Assembly: GCA_012845835.1 (NCBI GenBank)
Contig: JABAKD010000009.1
Span: forward strand, 7,653,413-7,717,412
From: Undaria pinnatifida
Taxonomy: Eukaryota > Sar > Phaeophyceae > Laminariales > Alariaceae
Reading direction: 5' to 3'
Length of the DNA stretch: 64,000 bases
A model generated the notes under the pieces. That model was not told the DNA's origin. It saw nothing but the letters and a program-made list of their open reading frames with translations, and made no database searches. Positions 33,135 to 44,630 of this stretch are shown here, piece after piece (position 1 is the stretch's first letter; every line of letters starts with the position of its first letter). The position numbers were made by a program, and so were the translations under genes.

Positions 33135-34258
33135 ACAAAAATGAGCGCCACGCCTAACGTTTCCGAGAGTCCTTTACGTGAGGAGTTCTATACCCCGCCC
33201 GAAGAACCGACTGCAAAACAACAAGAAAAGTGCAGCCCGACGAATACTCCCATGGTCTGGGTACTTAACGAGAAACCATAAACGGCAGTCCAACGACATT
33301 GGTTACTTCCTAGATCGAGGAGTCCCGTGGGACATACTTTTTCGTCCAAAGAGTGCTACCCTAATTCCAGCACGCATCCAAGGGGTGCCGGGTCGCGCGT
33401 TTCTAAACAAAGGCGAGGAAAGCTTCTTTCGTGGGAGGTAAAACCGTTGCCACCACGCCAAGCGCGTAAAAGCGTCGAGTGCGTCTACGTACGGCAAGAA
33501 TGCCAATATCGATCGCATAAGGCAACCCCTTGCCCCAACCTTTTGCCTCGGGGCAGAGAAATTGAACCCTTTCCCCACTGCGCTGTTCTGAATCATACTT
33601 GGGACTCTAATTCCGACGCCAGTTCCAAGCACGTCGGCCCCGAAACAGGAGTGCAGTCCTAAAGGGTTCATTCGGTGCATTAGACGCCTTACGTGTCATT
33701 CTCTACCCCGGCAGCGCCACGACCGGTAAGGAAGAACGATCCAGACATCCGCTGTACAACACCAGGCCGTTGAGATTGGCTACATGGCCGTCTTGCCGAG
33801 TACGATGACCGAATGCACTCGCATCATCTATCTCCCCGGGCTGTACCAGGTACCAGATATCTCCTTAGACGGAGGGCAACGCTGCTGACGCCTGTTCGGC
33901 GGAATCGTGGCATGCCATAGACACCTTCACGAGTGTACTCGAACTGGGGAGGAAAACAAACGACAAAGCGAGGGCGCATCGCTTTGAAGTCAGATCGCCT
34001 TGTAATTCACACCCATAGGCATATTTGGAAACCCCGGGCGGCTTTTGCGTCAAAACCATTCATGTCGTTACCGTTACACGGCTCACGCTCTACGTATCGT
34101 TTCGTAGCCAAAGTACCCGCGGTAGACGGAACAAATACGAACCAAGAAAGAAAGCGACCTCTTGAGAAAATGTAATTTTTTTACATAGAAATTACGAACA
34201 GTGCGGAATCCCGGTCCAGAAAACCCGTCGCAGCACTAAAATTAGCGAAAAACCTCAC
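33135..34258. other. Non-coding stretch upstream of the methyltransferase
   Basis: No gene is recognised. It should contain either the promoter of the methyltransferase gene or, if the exon at 34259-34814 belongs to it, an intron of about 1.3 kb. Confidence 0.4.
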
Positions 34259-34814
34259 CATTTTCGTTTTTGCCCGGGGTGGGAGCAGAAACCGGACGAG
34301 GAGGAGGAGCAGGAGGAGGTGGAAGGGCAGGTTGAAGAGGATAACGAAGAGCGGGCGAATGAACGATGCGGGCCGGAAGAGACCCCAGCGGGAGCACGGG
34401 GCGGTCAAATTTCGCCAACCACGCTGGCATCAGCGTGATCAGCAGCGAAATTTCTCGGCTTTCCTCCTCGCCGTCGACATCAGCTCTCGCTTCTGCCTGG
34501 CAGCACTCCCGACGTGCATCTTGTTCCGCCGAGGAGCCTGAGATCGCGCGCTCCTCGTGCTTCCCCGAGAAGGGTCCCTGAACGCTGCGCTCGTCGTGTC
34601 TTCCCGAGTAGAACCCTCGAACGCGGCGAGAAGGCGACAGGATTGTAACGGATCCCTTCGCTGTTCCCGTGCGGAGGTTAAGGACGAGCTGTGCGGAGGA
34701 GAAGCGGCCGCAGCGGGCAGCAGCGACACAGGTAAAAAGGGCCAAGCGGCGGGCAGAGAGATAATGAGACGTCAACGAAGAACCGAGCTCGCCTGAATAG
34801 AGGAAGCCTCTTGG
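34259..34814 (-). CDS. Possible exon of unknown function
   Basis: The minus-strand frame is open from a stop at 34815-34817 down to a strong donor AATG|GTGAGG (exon end 34259). It reads like protein: three loose repeats of a Phe-(Tyr)-Ser-Gly motif (LYSGEL, FYSGRHDERS, PFSGKHEERA), an acidic DVDGEEESRE segment, a hydrophobic LMPAWLAKF segment and a proline-rich end. It has no known domain and no ATG in a convincing position. The donor is in phase 1, which matches the acceptor at 32984-32986 of the methyltransferase gene. So it could be that gene's upstream exon, an exon of a separate gene, or chance. Confidence 0.25.
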
Positions 34815-35157
34815 CTACATAAAAATAGTACTAAAGTCACGCGACATAGTGGTCTAGTGGATAGTGTTATAGAACAACGAAAAATATAGTACCGTTCACC
34901 ATGCCACAGCAAGTACGCGCACACCACGAGAGAACGGAATGTCTGGCAATGGTTGTCGACGAGAGTATCGATACATTGTGGACGTGAGATCACCCATTCA
35001 AGCGCAATATCTCACAGAGCCCAGTGGACCCCAAATCATCCGTCCAAGCGCAACACCTGACAGGGCCCAGCAAATGCATCGCTCGGTGATGGTTGTCGGT
35101 CACGCAGGTGACGGTGAAGGCGACACGACCGGCTTGGTTGTTTTCTTCCGGTGCATC

Positions 35158-35440
35158 CGGTCGGCATCCCTGATGGGACTAGTAGGTGAATCTCGTCCCT
35201 ACTAACGACAAAGTTGTGGGTTCAAGCCTCGCCACGTGCATGCTCATGCTCGTAGGGTTTTTTTTTCCTTGTTCGCATAAAAAACTGACAAGCGGAAAGT
35301 ACGAGAGCGTGCGCTAGCAAATTCGATGAAAACCAACGAGCATAGAAAAAGCTGAAAGGTGGGAATGCCGAACCTTATGCGATAAAAATGAAGGCAACTA
35401 TCCGGGAGGGAAGACATCTGTGACCACGGCTTGTCCAGGA
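35158..35440 (+). mobile_element. tRNA-derived SINE family 2, copy 2
   Basis: tRNA-like head with B-box GTGGGTTCAAGCCTC near 35217-35231. The body is shared with the other copies: a T-run, ACTGACAAGCGGAAAGTACG, GAGAGCGTGCGCTAGCAA, and the 3' block GTGACCACGGCTTGTCCAGG. A-rich stretches follow. Confidence 0.75.
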
Positions 35441-35890
35441 GGTCGCTGAGGGTAAACCTCTCACGAGTTTGAGCTAGAGGGTAAAAAATCGACGATACAA
35501 AAGAAAAAAAACAGTCAAGAGTTTTAACCGTTTTACTACTGCAAAATGCACCCCACACTAATTCCAAGTAGTCCATCGCCAGAAATGTGGGTGCAGTTTA
35601 TAAGGGGGTAAGGGGACTCGGTTACACGGCCTCTTTTTGTGAGGTATCGTGTTGAACCCTCGCCGTTTCGCCGGCGAAAGCGACGTAAAGCGCCCTCCAA
35701 AAAAAATCACGAGGCCTCGGAGTTAAGGTCTGCCCTTGAAGCTTTTTGCCACCCACAAATATCGCGGTACGAGCTGATGCGACAACGACGGTCAAGGGTG
35801 AGCGTTCGCCGGGCGGGCGAATGACGCATGGTGTGATTCTGCGTGGACAGTGCACAAAAGGCCCCTTCGATGCTAATGATTCCGGTATAA

Positions 35891-35972
35891 ACGCGAACTC
35901 AATCAAGGAGTCAATCGATCAATCGATCAATGAATACACCAACCAATCAATCAACTAATCACTCAATCAAAC
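35891..35972 (+). repeat. (TCAA)n-like microsatellite
   Basis: Imperfect repeats of TCAA and CAAT, for example TCAATCGATCAATCGATCAA near 35912. It is not coding. Confidence 0.8.
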
Positions 35973-36339
35973 CCTCAACAGAAGCAAAATACGGCTGCTT
36001 AATCCTGCAAATAAATGCAAGAGAGACACCGTCGTACGGTGACCACCCGTCGCGACTAAATTCCACCCTCTGTAGCATGAAGAAACGTGATAGGACGATA
36101 TCACAACCACGGCACGATTATTTCGCTCACCGCATTGCCGTGGCGTGCCCCCGCCCCCCCTCCGCTGCCCGCCGAGGTATCTCCTGATACGTCTAGCAGG
36201 AATCGGTTAGCTCCTTTGCCCTCGAGAGCCACATGAAGGGGGATGCCTGCCGCTAAGCCCTTGCGTGCGGCCGCCGATTCCGGTTTATTCCAAACGTGCT
36301 GGCTGTGCGGGTGCCCAACTCGAACACCTAGGTATTGTG

Positions 36340-36880
36340 GTTGCAGCGGCCAGTCGGGGGGTAGGCGAGCATCGAGTTGTGCATATAATTGGAGTGGACA
36401 AGTACAATGGATTGCAGGTGGGAACAAGAACGCCTACGTTGGATAGCTGCGGCCGTGAGTCGGGGCTAGGCGTGCATCGAGTTCTAGCTGCACAGTGTTG
36501 AGTGATTCTCCGATGGAAGACAGGGTACCCAACCCGAACGCCTAATTTGGTGGTATCGTACGCCAGTCGGGTAGGCGAGCGCATCGACTTCTGCCTGCAA
36601 TTATTTGAAGTGGATATGCTCGACGGATGACAGATGCAAACAGAGAACGCCTAACATTGTTTGTTGCAGCCATCGGTTAGGTAGGCGTGCATAGTTACAT
36701 CTGCGCATAGTTGAGTGCGTATGTCAGATGGGTGACAGGTGGCCCCATGCGAAACGCTCAAAATTGGGTGGTTGCGGTCGTCGATCGGAGGTAGGCGTGC
36801 ATCGAGTTCCTCGTATAGTTGGAGTGGATACGTCCGGTGGATGACAGCTGTGAACAAGAGCAGCCGAATGCAACTGCTGC
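36340..36880 (+). repeat. Five-copy tandem repeat, about 105-110 bp unit
   Basis: The landmark (G/C)TAGGCG(A/T)GCATCGAG recurs at about 36361, 36466, 36571, 36681 and 36791, so the period is 105-110 bp. Each unit also has a TTGGAGTGGATA-like phrase, a GATGACAG-like phrase, and AGAACGCCTA-like sequence. Units have diverged strongly. Confidence 0.8.
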
Positions 36881-38521
36881 AGGTTGCGCCAATCCATGGT
36901 GCGCACGACCATATAAAGCAGAGCACAAGGCTGACCGCCATCGTATGCATAACATATTTATCGTAAGAAAATACTGCGCATGCACAATTAACAGCTCATC
37001 CAGCGCATACCATCAAAACGTGCCGTACTCGTGCCGGACTCGTAGAGTACCACGACCACTAGCGCAAGCCACGAGACGGGTGAATGGGTGGATTCCGAAG
37101 AAACGCACCTGCTTCGTTCTCGAGAGCGACGGTGATCGCCACCGGCTGCCCCAGCGTCCAGCGCCCTGGAAGCACGACAGGGGGGGAACAAAACAAGTCA
37201 TCGGACACACGATTACAAGGAAACGCCTACGTATGCACCAACCGGGCACACCTACCGGTACCACGTTCACCAGGGAGGGCGTGTGTGACTCGTTGTAAGA
37301 TGGCCTGAACAAAACCCCTAAAGAAGCTGTGTGTTTCCTGCGTCACTGTGCGTGTGAGAGACTTGACTGTTGTCATGGACTTGCTGTCACCAAAAGCGTC
37401 TTCTTTTTGGAATATCGTGACTCGATTTTCAGGTTAACATTGGAGGAACTCCCCGAACCCGAAAGGCACCAAGGCGTTACAGCACTTACCTGCTTCGCCT
37501 CGCCGCCTTGAACCTCAAACCCGCATACCACTGCTGCACCCACGATTGGGGGACAAAATACTTGGAACAAGAGTAGGACACACATATATATAGCGGTAAA
37601 AAAGGTGTCGCGTACCACTGCCACACAGAACGAAATACACTACTGACTGCACTGAAACGCCGACAGAGTGACTGGCACATGGGCATTGCCAGATTGCCAG
37701 CTATATCACTACAGTATGATATCCCACCGAAGCAAGGTTTGTTGCGACCGCATGCGCATTCAAACGTCAGAAGACGAAATTTTCACCTCTTGACAGACAA
37801 TGTCACGGAAAACAACTTGGCAGACAGCCTTGAACCCCGAGAGACCTGAAAAATCCCGGGGCAACACAAAAACACACACACATACATGGAGGTTTCCACA
37901 CATTCAAGTGAGTTTTTAATACCAGCAGGACAGGGGACAATTCCGTCTGGAAGGGTGAAAATGCCTCAACAACAGGCAGTTTTGACTGACTTGACTTAAA
38001 CGCTTGTCCTTTTTCTCCCAGCATCTCGTGATGCCCACGACACAAGGCACATCACAACCAGCTGCTTGCAATGCACCCACAGCTACCGACGACCGATAGT
38101 TGCCCGATGCAGCCCCGGCAATTATCGCTACTGCTGGATAGCAACGCACAACGCACAGGCTCATACGCATGGGCTACCACGCTTACAGCGACAGTACCAC
38201 AGCTCGTGTTATGTGTATGATGCAATGCGGACATGCAATGATATTCAAATAATGTGTATCAGCTGTACCAGGTACAGCAGCATGTGAAAATGTGAGATGT
38301 GATAATGTGAGATGTGATAACGTGATATCTATGGAGCGCGTAGCCAGCAGTCGCGCCGCCCAAAGGCGCACACCGAACACCAGCTGCACACAGCAAACAA
38401 CAGCTAACGGTACCTATATATGTGTGCCCGTGGTCAGTATGGAGCGCTCAGGTATAGGTGGGATCAGGTAAGGGTGGGATCAAGGTGCCAAGCGTAAACT
38501 TGCGCTGGTGCGTGTGTTGAC
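36881..38521. other. Non-coding stretch with a short GATGTGATAA tandem
   Basis: No gene is recognised. Near 38287-38330 a 16- to 17-bp phrase containing TGTGAGATGTGATAA repeats about two to three times. The GGTACCTATATATG box near 38410 is not linked to any gene I can see. Confidence 0.4.
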
Positions 38522-40174
38522 TAGAGCTGGGCACCGGAAAAAAAATAACCGGTTATCCGCGGTTTTGGAAACCCCGCGGGCGTTTGCAATTACTCGTTTT
38601 TCAAAGATACAAAGTCGTTCTGTTTATTATTTCGTTTGTTATTTTTTACATTTTAGGGCACACAACTACACTAAAGTGAGCCTGCAGCAATAAACAACGT
38701 GAATATAAACATGACAGCGTGGACGTTGGGCCATCAAGGTAACGAGCAGAACCAACTACGCGCGCTGGAGGGTGCACAACAAGGTTCAAATAAAGGAAAA
38801 TCGATAAATACCAGTGGTTGACTATGTTTTGGAGGCTTTGGCTAAGCAACACTTGTCAAAGTAGGCGCGAGCAGGCGGTTCGCCAAAAAATCACAAAAAA
38901 AAAAGAAAATACAGGAAACAGTTGTAAAAAGCAAGATCCATTTTTGCGAGGAAAAAAACGTGATGCAACTTTGAAGAAATCAGGGCTTTTTCGCCCTTTC
39001 TTGCCCTTTCTCGAGCCTAATACTTGACTGATTCAAACGGGGACAATTTGCTCTACAGTCGCCTCACCACCTTATTCGTTTATTTTCCCTGTCCGCACTC
39101 CTCTCGGGTACGAGATATTGCTGTTACAAGGAATCCACGAAAACCCGGGCCAACTTAATAAGTGCAAGCCGTTTCTTTGTACTTGCTGTAGACACGGCAG
39201 TACATACTAGGTCGGTCGCCCCGGTGGCGTATCAGGTTATCCTCGAGCCTGGTATAGGTCAGTTTCGTGAGTTCGAATCCCCCCGAGTGCATACTCGTAC
39301 AAATTCGTGGGGACTTTTTCTTGCGCACAAACTGACTTGCGGAAAACACAAGAGCGTGAGTTAGCAACACTCGATGAAAAATCGACAGAAGTGGGATTGC
39401 TGAACCCTATGCGCGATAAAAATTGAAGGAAAGAACCGGGGGGGAGAAGGGGCGACACCTCTGACCACGGCTTGTCCAGAAGCTGGAAAGTAGAATGTGC
39501 GAAAAAAAAAAAACTATCTCGCAAACTCACCAAATCGTGGGTTTTGGCAAATTCTCGATATTTGGTGATGCTGGCTGGCAACTTGACTTCACGAAATTAC
39601 CTTGTGAGGCTGCCTACGACTGCTGCCCGCAGCACCCGACGCCCTCACGCATATCATAACGAGCGTGACTCCGTTTCGCGGGCTGCAGTTGCTTGTGAGG
39701 TGACGCTGCGGTCTTCGAGTGAATTGCAAACATTCAATTCGGGGTGCTTTTTTCGTCTCGTTTTGTGTCAACTGAATTTCGACAATTTTAGACCACCGCA
39801 GCACTCCAAATTCGAGGTGTAGACCCCCGTTGAAAGAGTGCGGACGATCAATCTGAATAGAATCGCGAGCTGCTTGTGGATGCAACACTAAAAAGTTACA
39901 CCTGCTCTCTTCTACGGCGCTCAGCAGCAGCAGTTGAAGGTCGAAACGCACCGTGTTCAAAATACGGCATAATTGACTGCACCAACAAAGTATCTAGAGA
40001 CTGGAGTGAATCCGAAACCCGGGGATGGGGGGTGGTTTAAGATCCCCTGCGGCCTTAATACCTCCCAAAAAAACACCGGTTTAAGCTGTTTTTCGTTTTT
40101 GAGGGTAACGCCTCATATCCGGTTTTCCGTTTCGAAAATGCTACCTGGTACTTCGAAACCGGTGCTCATCTCTA
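38522..40174. mobile_element. Non-autonomous hAT-type DNA transposon
   Basis: The ends are short inverted repeats: left TAGAGCTGGGCACCGG, right CCGGTGCTCATCTCTA. They are flanked by a perfect 8-bp direct repeat GTGTTGAC at 38514-38521 and 40175-40182. An 8-bp target duplication with TAGAG(N)TG(G/A)GC-type ends is the mark of the hAT superfamily. The 1,653-bp interior shows no transposase frame. It contains a SINE family 2 copy at 39211-39486, which must have inserted later or travelled inside. Confidence 0.88.
39211..39486 (+). mobile_element. tRNA-derived SINE family 2, copy 3 (nested in hAT element)
   Basis: The clearest copy of the family. Head GTCGGTCGCCCCGGTGGCG, B-box GTGAGTTCGAATCCCC, then the body with ACTGACTTGCGGAAAACAC, AAGAGCGTGAGTTAGCAA, GATAAAAATTGAAGG and the 3' block TGACCACGGCTTGTCCAG. 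An A-run near 39503 follows after some 20 bp. Confidence 0.8.
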
Positions 40175-40458
40175 GTGTTGACCAATGAAACATCCCAAAA
40201 TACGAAATATCAGTAGTTGACCGATGAAGGGGTTTCTTGTATAAGCGGAATAAGATCTAATGCACGGGCTACAACATCATCAGCACAGCTGAACACCGGA
40301 CAGCACACCGCACACGGACGGATTCCAGAACTGTGCCCGTGCGTAAGCTTCGCTTTCACGGTAAAAGTGTGCTGCTGGGTGCTGGGTGCTACTGTTCTTC
40401 ACCGTCCGTTCCTAGGTGCTGCTATTTTGACTGCACCCCATATGATATCACTTCCCAC

Positions 40459-41443
40459 TACCGCATACTACATAAAGAAACCACACCCTCTACAGAAAAC
40501 CACACCCCCTACAGAAAACCACACCCCGGTGATATTTTTTGGTAGTTCAAACGAGGAGGCGAATTACCACCCGGGTTACATAATTTAACACACACCCTGA
40601 GGTTACGCTGCATGCATTCACGGGGCCCCTCCTCCCATCACCGGGGTGATACAGCATTTGCCTGGGGATCACACACAACACACACTCTGTGCGGGGAAAC
40701 ACCCCGTATGAAGACCTCCAACATGAACGTGGCGGGAGAACAGAATGCCGCCGCCAGCACCTTCGCTCTTTCGACAACTACTTCGACCACAGCAGTGCAG
40801 GCGCGACCGATCACCTCGTTCTTTCGACACGAGCAAACTTCTCCTACACCTGCGACTCCTTCTACATCTGCGGCTCCTCCTGCTACTGCTCCTGCTGCTG
40901 TTGAATCGACAATAGCAGCAGCTGGCACAGCAACAGGCGCCAATATGGCACCCACTGCACTGGCTCAGCAGCCAGTTGCTGACTCGATCGCAGCAGCACA
41001 CACAAGTACCGCAGAGGCGCCAGCACGCACCAGTCAAGCCTCCCAGCAGGCGGACGTGGCAAAGCAGCCAGCAGCCCAGCAATCCCGTCGGCATCGGCGA
41101 ACAATCTACCATGTATTCGGATTGCTATAGATGAATGCAGAGTCTCCTATTCCGTGAAGGCATTGCTATCACACACCCGCAATACCACACCCTTAAAGGG
41201 TGCGGCAGCAGTACGATTCGTTACAGGCACCCCTTTTTATCACACCCCTCATTACCACACCCCCTAGGTTTTTCTGTGGGTGTGCGGAAGTGGTATCACA
41301 CCCCGTGGTTTATCACACCTCCTTCGTGGCCCCTGCGAGCTGCATTTCATCACCCGGGTTACGTAAGTTACCACACCCGGTAATATTTTTTTCAAACCGA
41401 ATATGTTATCACCGGGCTGTGGCTTCTTATGTAGTATACGGTA
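40459..41443. mobile_element. DNA element B1 with TACCG inverted termini
   Basis: A 985-bp element. Left end TACCGCATACTACATAAAGA, right end the reverse complement of TACCGTATACTACATAAGAA. If the leading TA is the target duplication, the repeat proper begins CCG(T/C)ATACTAC. Near both ends lie many CACACCCC, ATCACACCCC and CCGGGTTACATAA/CCGGGTTACGTAA phrases. The middle carries an open frame (40708-41130). It shares terminal start and internal words with element B2 at 44631-45482. Confidence 0.75.
40708..41130 (+). CDS. Low-complexity 140-aa open frame inside element B1
   Basis: ATG at 40708, stop at 41128-41130. The protein is rich in Ala, Thr, Ser, Pro and Gln, with a basic QQSRRHRRTIYHVFGLL end. 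One segment, ARPITSFFRHE (about residues 32-42), looks like a PCNA-binding PIP box (x-x-x-I-x-x-F-F), though the usual first Gln is missing. No transposase fold is visible. It could be the first exon of a transposase, cargo, or a non-coding stretch that happens to be open. Coding status is uncertain. Confidence 0.3.
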   Translation: MKTSNMNVAGEQNAAASTFALSTTTSTTAVQARPITSFFRHEQTSPTPATPSTSAAPPATAPAAVESTIAAAGTATGANMAPTALAQQPVADSIAAAHTSTAEAPARTSQASQQADVAKQPAAQQSRRHRRTIYHVFGLL

Positions 41444-41639
41444 TATGTCCCACCCGTACGAACCCACTCCTCCCGTAACGATTTCGTAGACTGCGTGCGT
41501 GTGCATGTCAAATGGCAGTTCGCTGTTCGCCAACAGCCCTCTCGACCTGAATCCTGAACCAAGGATGCGTGTCACGCGTTACACGTTCGTTCGCGTTCGC
41601 ATATTGAGACGACATTTGAAAAAAAAAACAGGGTTAAGG

Positions 41640-42610
41640 TCGGCAATACTTCCGCCGTGAAATTACCGCCTTGGTGGGCGGTCACGGTAATTCCGAGGTT
41701 AACCGTCATATTGTGTAATTATCTCCTACACCGCCACAGCCGTTACCGCCAAAAACCGAAATACCGCCTACCGCCAAAAAAGTACCGCCATAGTTAATTA
41801 TTGTAGTTACCCTCGGCCGAATTAATTCCTCCAACTCTCAATACCGCCAACACCTCTACAATGCCCAGAAAGTACCGCCAAATCTGGATACCGCCCAAAA
41901 CATACCGGCGACGCTGGATACCGCCCAAAAGGTACCGCCTGCACGGGATACCACCCGTGTTCTTTGTTTCGTGTCCATCTGTGTGTTTTTTGTCCTTTTG
42001 GTTCTGAGGGTCCTTTTTCGGGGTAGAACTTCTTTGTCGATATCAAGACATCGATGACTACATTATGATTGAGGTTTCAGGGTGGTACAGTTTTTTTTTG
42101 CCCTCTCTGTTCGTGCGTTTCGCATGAGGCTGCTCAATTTCATTCATGGTGAAATAGGTAATCGCACTTTTCTCGCCTCGGTTTCTCGTTTGATATCGCC
42201 GAAAAAAACAACCTTTCAAAGAGCACGAGACTGCGTAGTCGTCGGAAAGAGGTTCGGGCTCTAAAAACATAGCTAGGCACTGCAATACCGCCCAACTTTT
42301 GGGTTTACGTTTGCGTTACCGCCGAAAAACGAAAAACCGGCTACCGACAAAACAAATACCGCCGTGCTGCATTGTCGCCGAAAGAACATCGCCGTATTTT
42401 GTATTTACAGTCGACCGCCAAAAAAATACCACCCAAAACCGAAAACCGCCTACCGCCAAAACAATTACCGCCGAAAAAAATAACGCCATCTTTGTAATTA
42501 CCTCTTACCGCCAAATTTGGAAGTCGTTTCCGCCAAAAACCGAAATACCACCTACCACCAAAAACATACCGCCGTATTGCAATACCGCCCTGCCTGAGTC
42601 CGCCTATAAA
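41640..42610 (+). repeat. TACCGCC degenerate word field
   Basis: TACCGCC, TTACCGCC and TACCGCCAAAA recur dozens of times in about 1 kb, separated by short variable sequence (ATACCGCCCAAAA, CTACCGCCAAAA, GTACCGCCA). A word-free gap of about 300 bp (roughly 41990-42280) lies in the middle. Nothing here codes for protein as far as I can see. Confidence 0.8.
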
Positions 42611-43661
42611 ACCGTTACCGTCCTTAGCCCTGAAAAAAATGACGTTCGTTTTTTTTCAAAACGATCCCTGGAGGGAAAAGCCTTCATGTAGCGTGGAAAT
42701 CCTTGAGTAATTGCTTTGGCTGCGACTGCATGACGCGTGATACCCGGATGACACTGCTGTAAGTAGCCCACATGCAAAAAATAAGACAACATAGGATGGG
42801 GATGAAAGTGATCCATCCCCTGATTTAACGCCTTGTCAGGTTTTGCGGTTGACGTTCGCGAGCGACGTTTGCACAAGTGGCCATTGTGACGCGAACCCCC
42901 GACGTTCGCACTTCTGTTGGCGGTAACATGCATCCCTGTCCTGAACCCTGAACCTGAGCAGAAGACCATGACATTGATACCTGGTACCTGGTATTTGACA
43001 CCATGTTGCACACTGCTTTGTACGAGTCGAAGAGGACGACTCATAGCCCTATATACATTGGTTGGTTTTTAGGGGGTAATAGTGTAGGGCTGGGGTTTGT
43101 ATAGGGAAAAGGGTTATTCATAGATCAGGTTAGGGGCAAATTGGTTTATGCCCTGAGTGGTGATTCGAATCGTACGCAGCAGCAGTGACTCTCAACCATG
43201 TGTCGAATATGTGTTACCATACCTGGTTCTCCTCTCATCCTGTGTGAACGTGATCGGTTGCTTCGCGTTGACGCAGTTTCCGGTCTCTGGCGATCAATTG
43301 CCGGCGATTTCGATTAATTAATTGTCGTTGATTGATAGACTGTTGTCCAGTATGTATATGTAAAATATTGTCTTCATTTTATTTTGGATCGCTGCTCTCC
43401 GGCGGCCGGGGGTTTCTTCTCGCACCTTCGGCCGCGGGGGCAAGCTGCTGCCATGGGTACGTTTATGAATCATGTCTGGATCTCGGCCGAGCTCCGTGTC
43501 GGTGCTCGGCGCATTGAACGTCGCGGAACTGGCTCTATTTGGTAAAGGATTTGCGTTCCGCCTCCCTGAGACGAGCAGGTCACTTCGAACACCCAAAATG
43601 GTTTTACAACCTTCCGTAAATTTTGCAACTACTGTATATTAGTGAAACATAGATGTACCAC
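42611..43661. other. Non-coding stretch
   Basis: No convincing gene. A minus-strand frame over 42604-43044 is open but shows no domain and has no plausible start. A GC-rich patch at 43385-43445 is unexplained. Confidence 0.35.
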
Positions 43662-43745
43662 GCAGCTTGCAAAGTTGAGCTGCAATCATTCAATCGGTTG
43701 TACTCACAGCTGACGTTTTTTCAATTCTTACAAAAAAAAATATAA
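43662..43745 (+). repeat. Solitary end of the 28-kb foldback repeat
   Basis: GCAGCTTGCAAAGTTGAGC, then CACAGCTGACGTT and an A/T-rich tail, in the same order as 28757-28830. Only one end is present. Confidence 0.6.
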
Positions 43746-43852
43746 TTTTTACAATTCTTTGTTCTTTTGTGTCTTGTTTGCAAAAAAATTGCCCGCCACC
43801 CGCCCAGTCTCGAATCGCCTGCTCAGTTTTTATCAGACCCTCTCAACAGTTG

Positions 43853-43985
43853 CAGCAGTAGAAGCAGCAGTAGCCGCAGCAGTAGAAGCAGCAGTAGCCG
43901 CAACAGTAGAAGCAGCAGTAGCCGCAACAGTAGAAGCAGCAGTAGCCGCAGCAGTACCCGCAGCACAACAGCAGCACCTGGAGCA
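43853..43985 (+). repeat. 24-bp minisatellite of CAG-like trinucleotides
   Basis: GCAGTAGAAGCAGCAGTAGCC and close variants repeat about five times. All frames give Ala, Ser-Arg, or Leu-rich peptides, so I do not call a gene. Confidence 0.85.
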
Positions 43986-44021
43986 ATATACAGCAGCAAC
44001 AGCAGTACACATCTGCCGAGC

Positions 44022-44232
44022 GCCATATCTCTCGCGGCGGCGAGCAGGGTGCAGACAGAGATGTATCATGCGCCGAAATGGGCCCTATTCTCTCGCTTGG
44101 TATGCCATGTCGGCCGGCAATATAAAGCGCCATATCTCTCGCGGCGGCGAACAGGGTGCAGGCAGGGGTGTATCATGCGCCGAAATATGCCCCGTCCTCT
44201 CGCTTGGTATGCCGTGTCGGCCGTACATATAA
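44022..44232 (+). repeat. Two-copy 108-bp tandem duplication
   Basis: Each unit begins with CCATATCTCTCGCGGCGGCG and includes GTATCATGCGCCGAAAT, CTCTCGCTTGGTATGCC and, at the end, a TATAAAG or TATAAGG box. Identity between units is high, so the duplication is recent. Confidence 0.88.
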
Positions 44233-44630
44233 GGAACATTACAATAAGCATATCCAATGATCCACGTACGCTATACTTTCGCCCACTAAGAAACTGTGAA
44301 CAGGTACGCGACGTTTGAGTGGCTTCTTCGGGCACAGTGGTGGTAGCTGCCTGCAACTGTATGAGCCTGTTGAACGCACGACGGGGGCCGGGTCTCCTCG
44401 ACTTCGAGGGGTCGGGGCTGCCGATTTCCGTCGTGCCTTAGCCGGCATCGGCCGAGAGAGGGTGGCTGGGGATGGGGCGCCTGGTGTCTCCATGATAAAA
44501 TATATATCGGGGTCCAGACGCCTACCAATCTGTCCTTATAATATTACCATCTACAAGGTTAGGTTACTCTTGCCCCAGGAACGTGAATGGTATATTAGGG
44601 CCGTTTGGAGTGCGTGCGTGCGTGTGTATG

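Noticed and set aside
34845-34870. tRNA A-box-like TAGTGGTCTAGTGGATA
   Set aside because: No B-box follows within 100 bp and there is no cloverleaf.
36340-36880. CRISPR array
   Set aside because: The repeats are long, diverged tandem units without unique spacers. The setting is eukaryotic.
43823-44133. Ala-rich, Ser-Arg-rich or Cys-rich small proteins
   Set aside because: All are frames of a CAG-type minisatellite and a 108-bp duplication.
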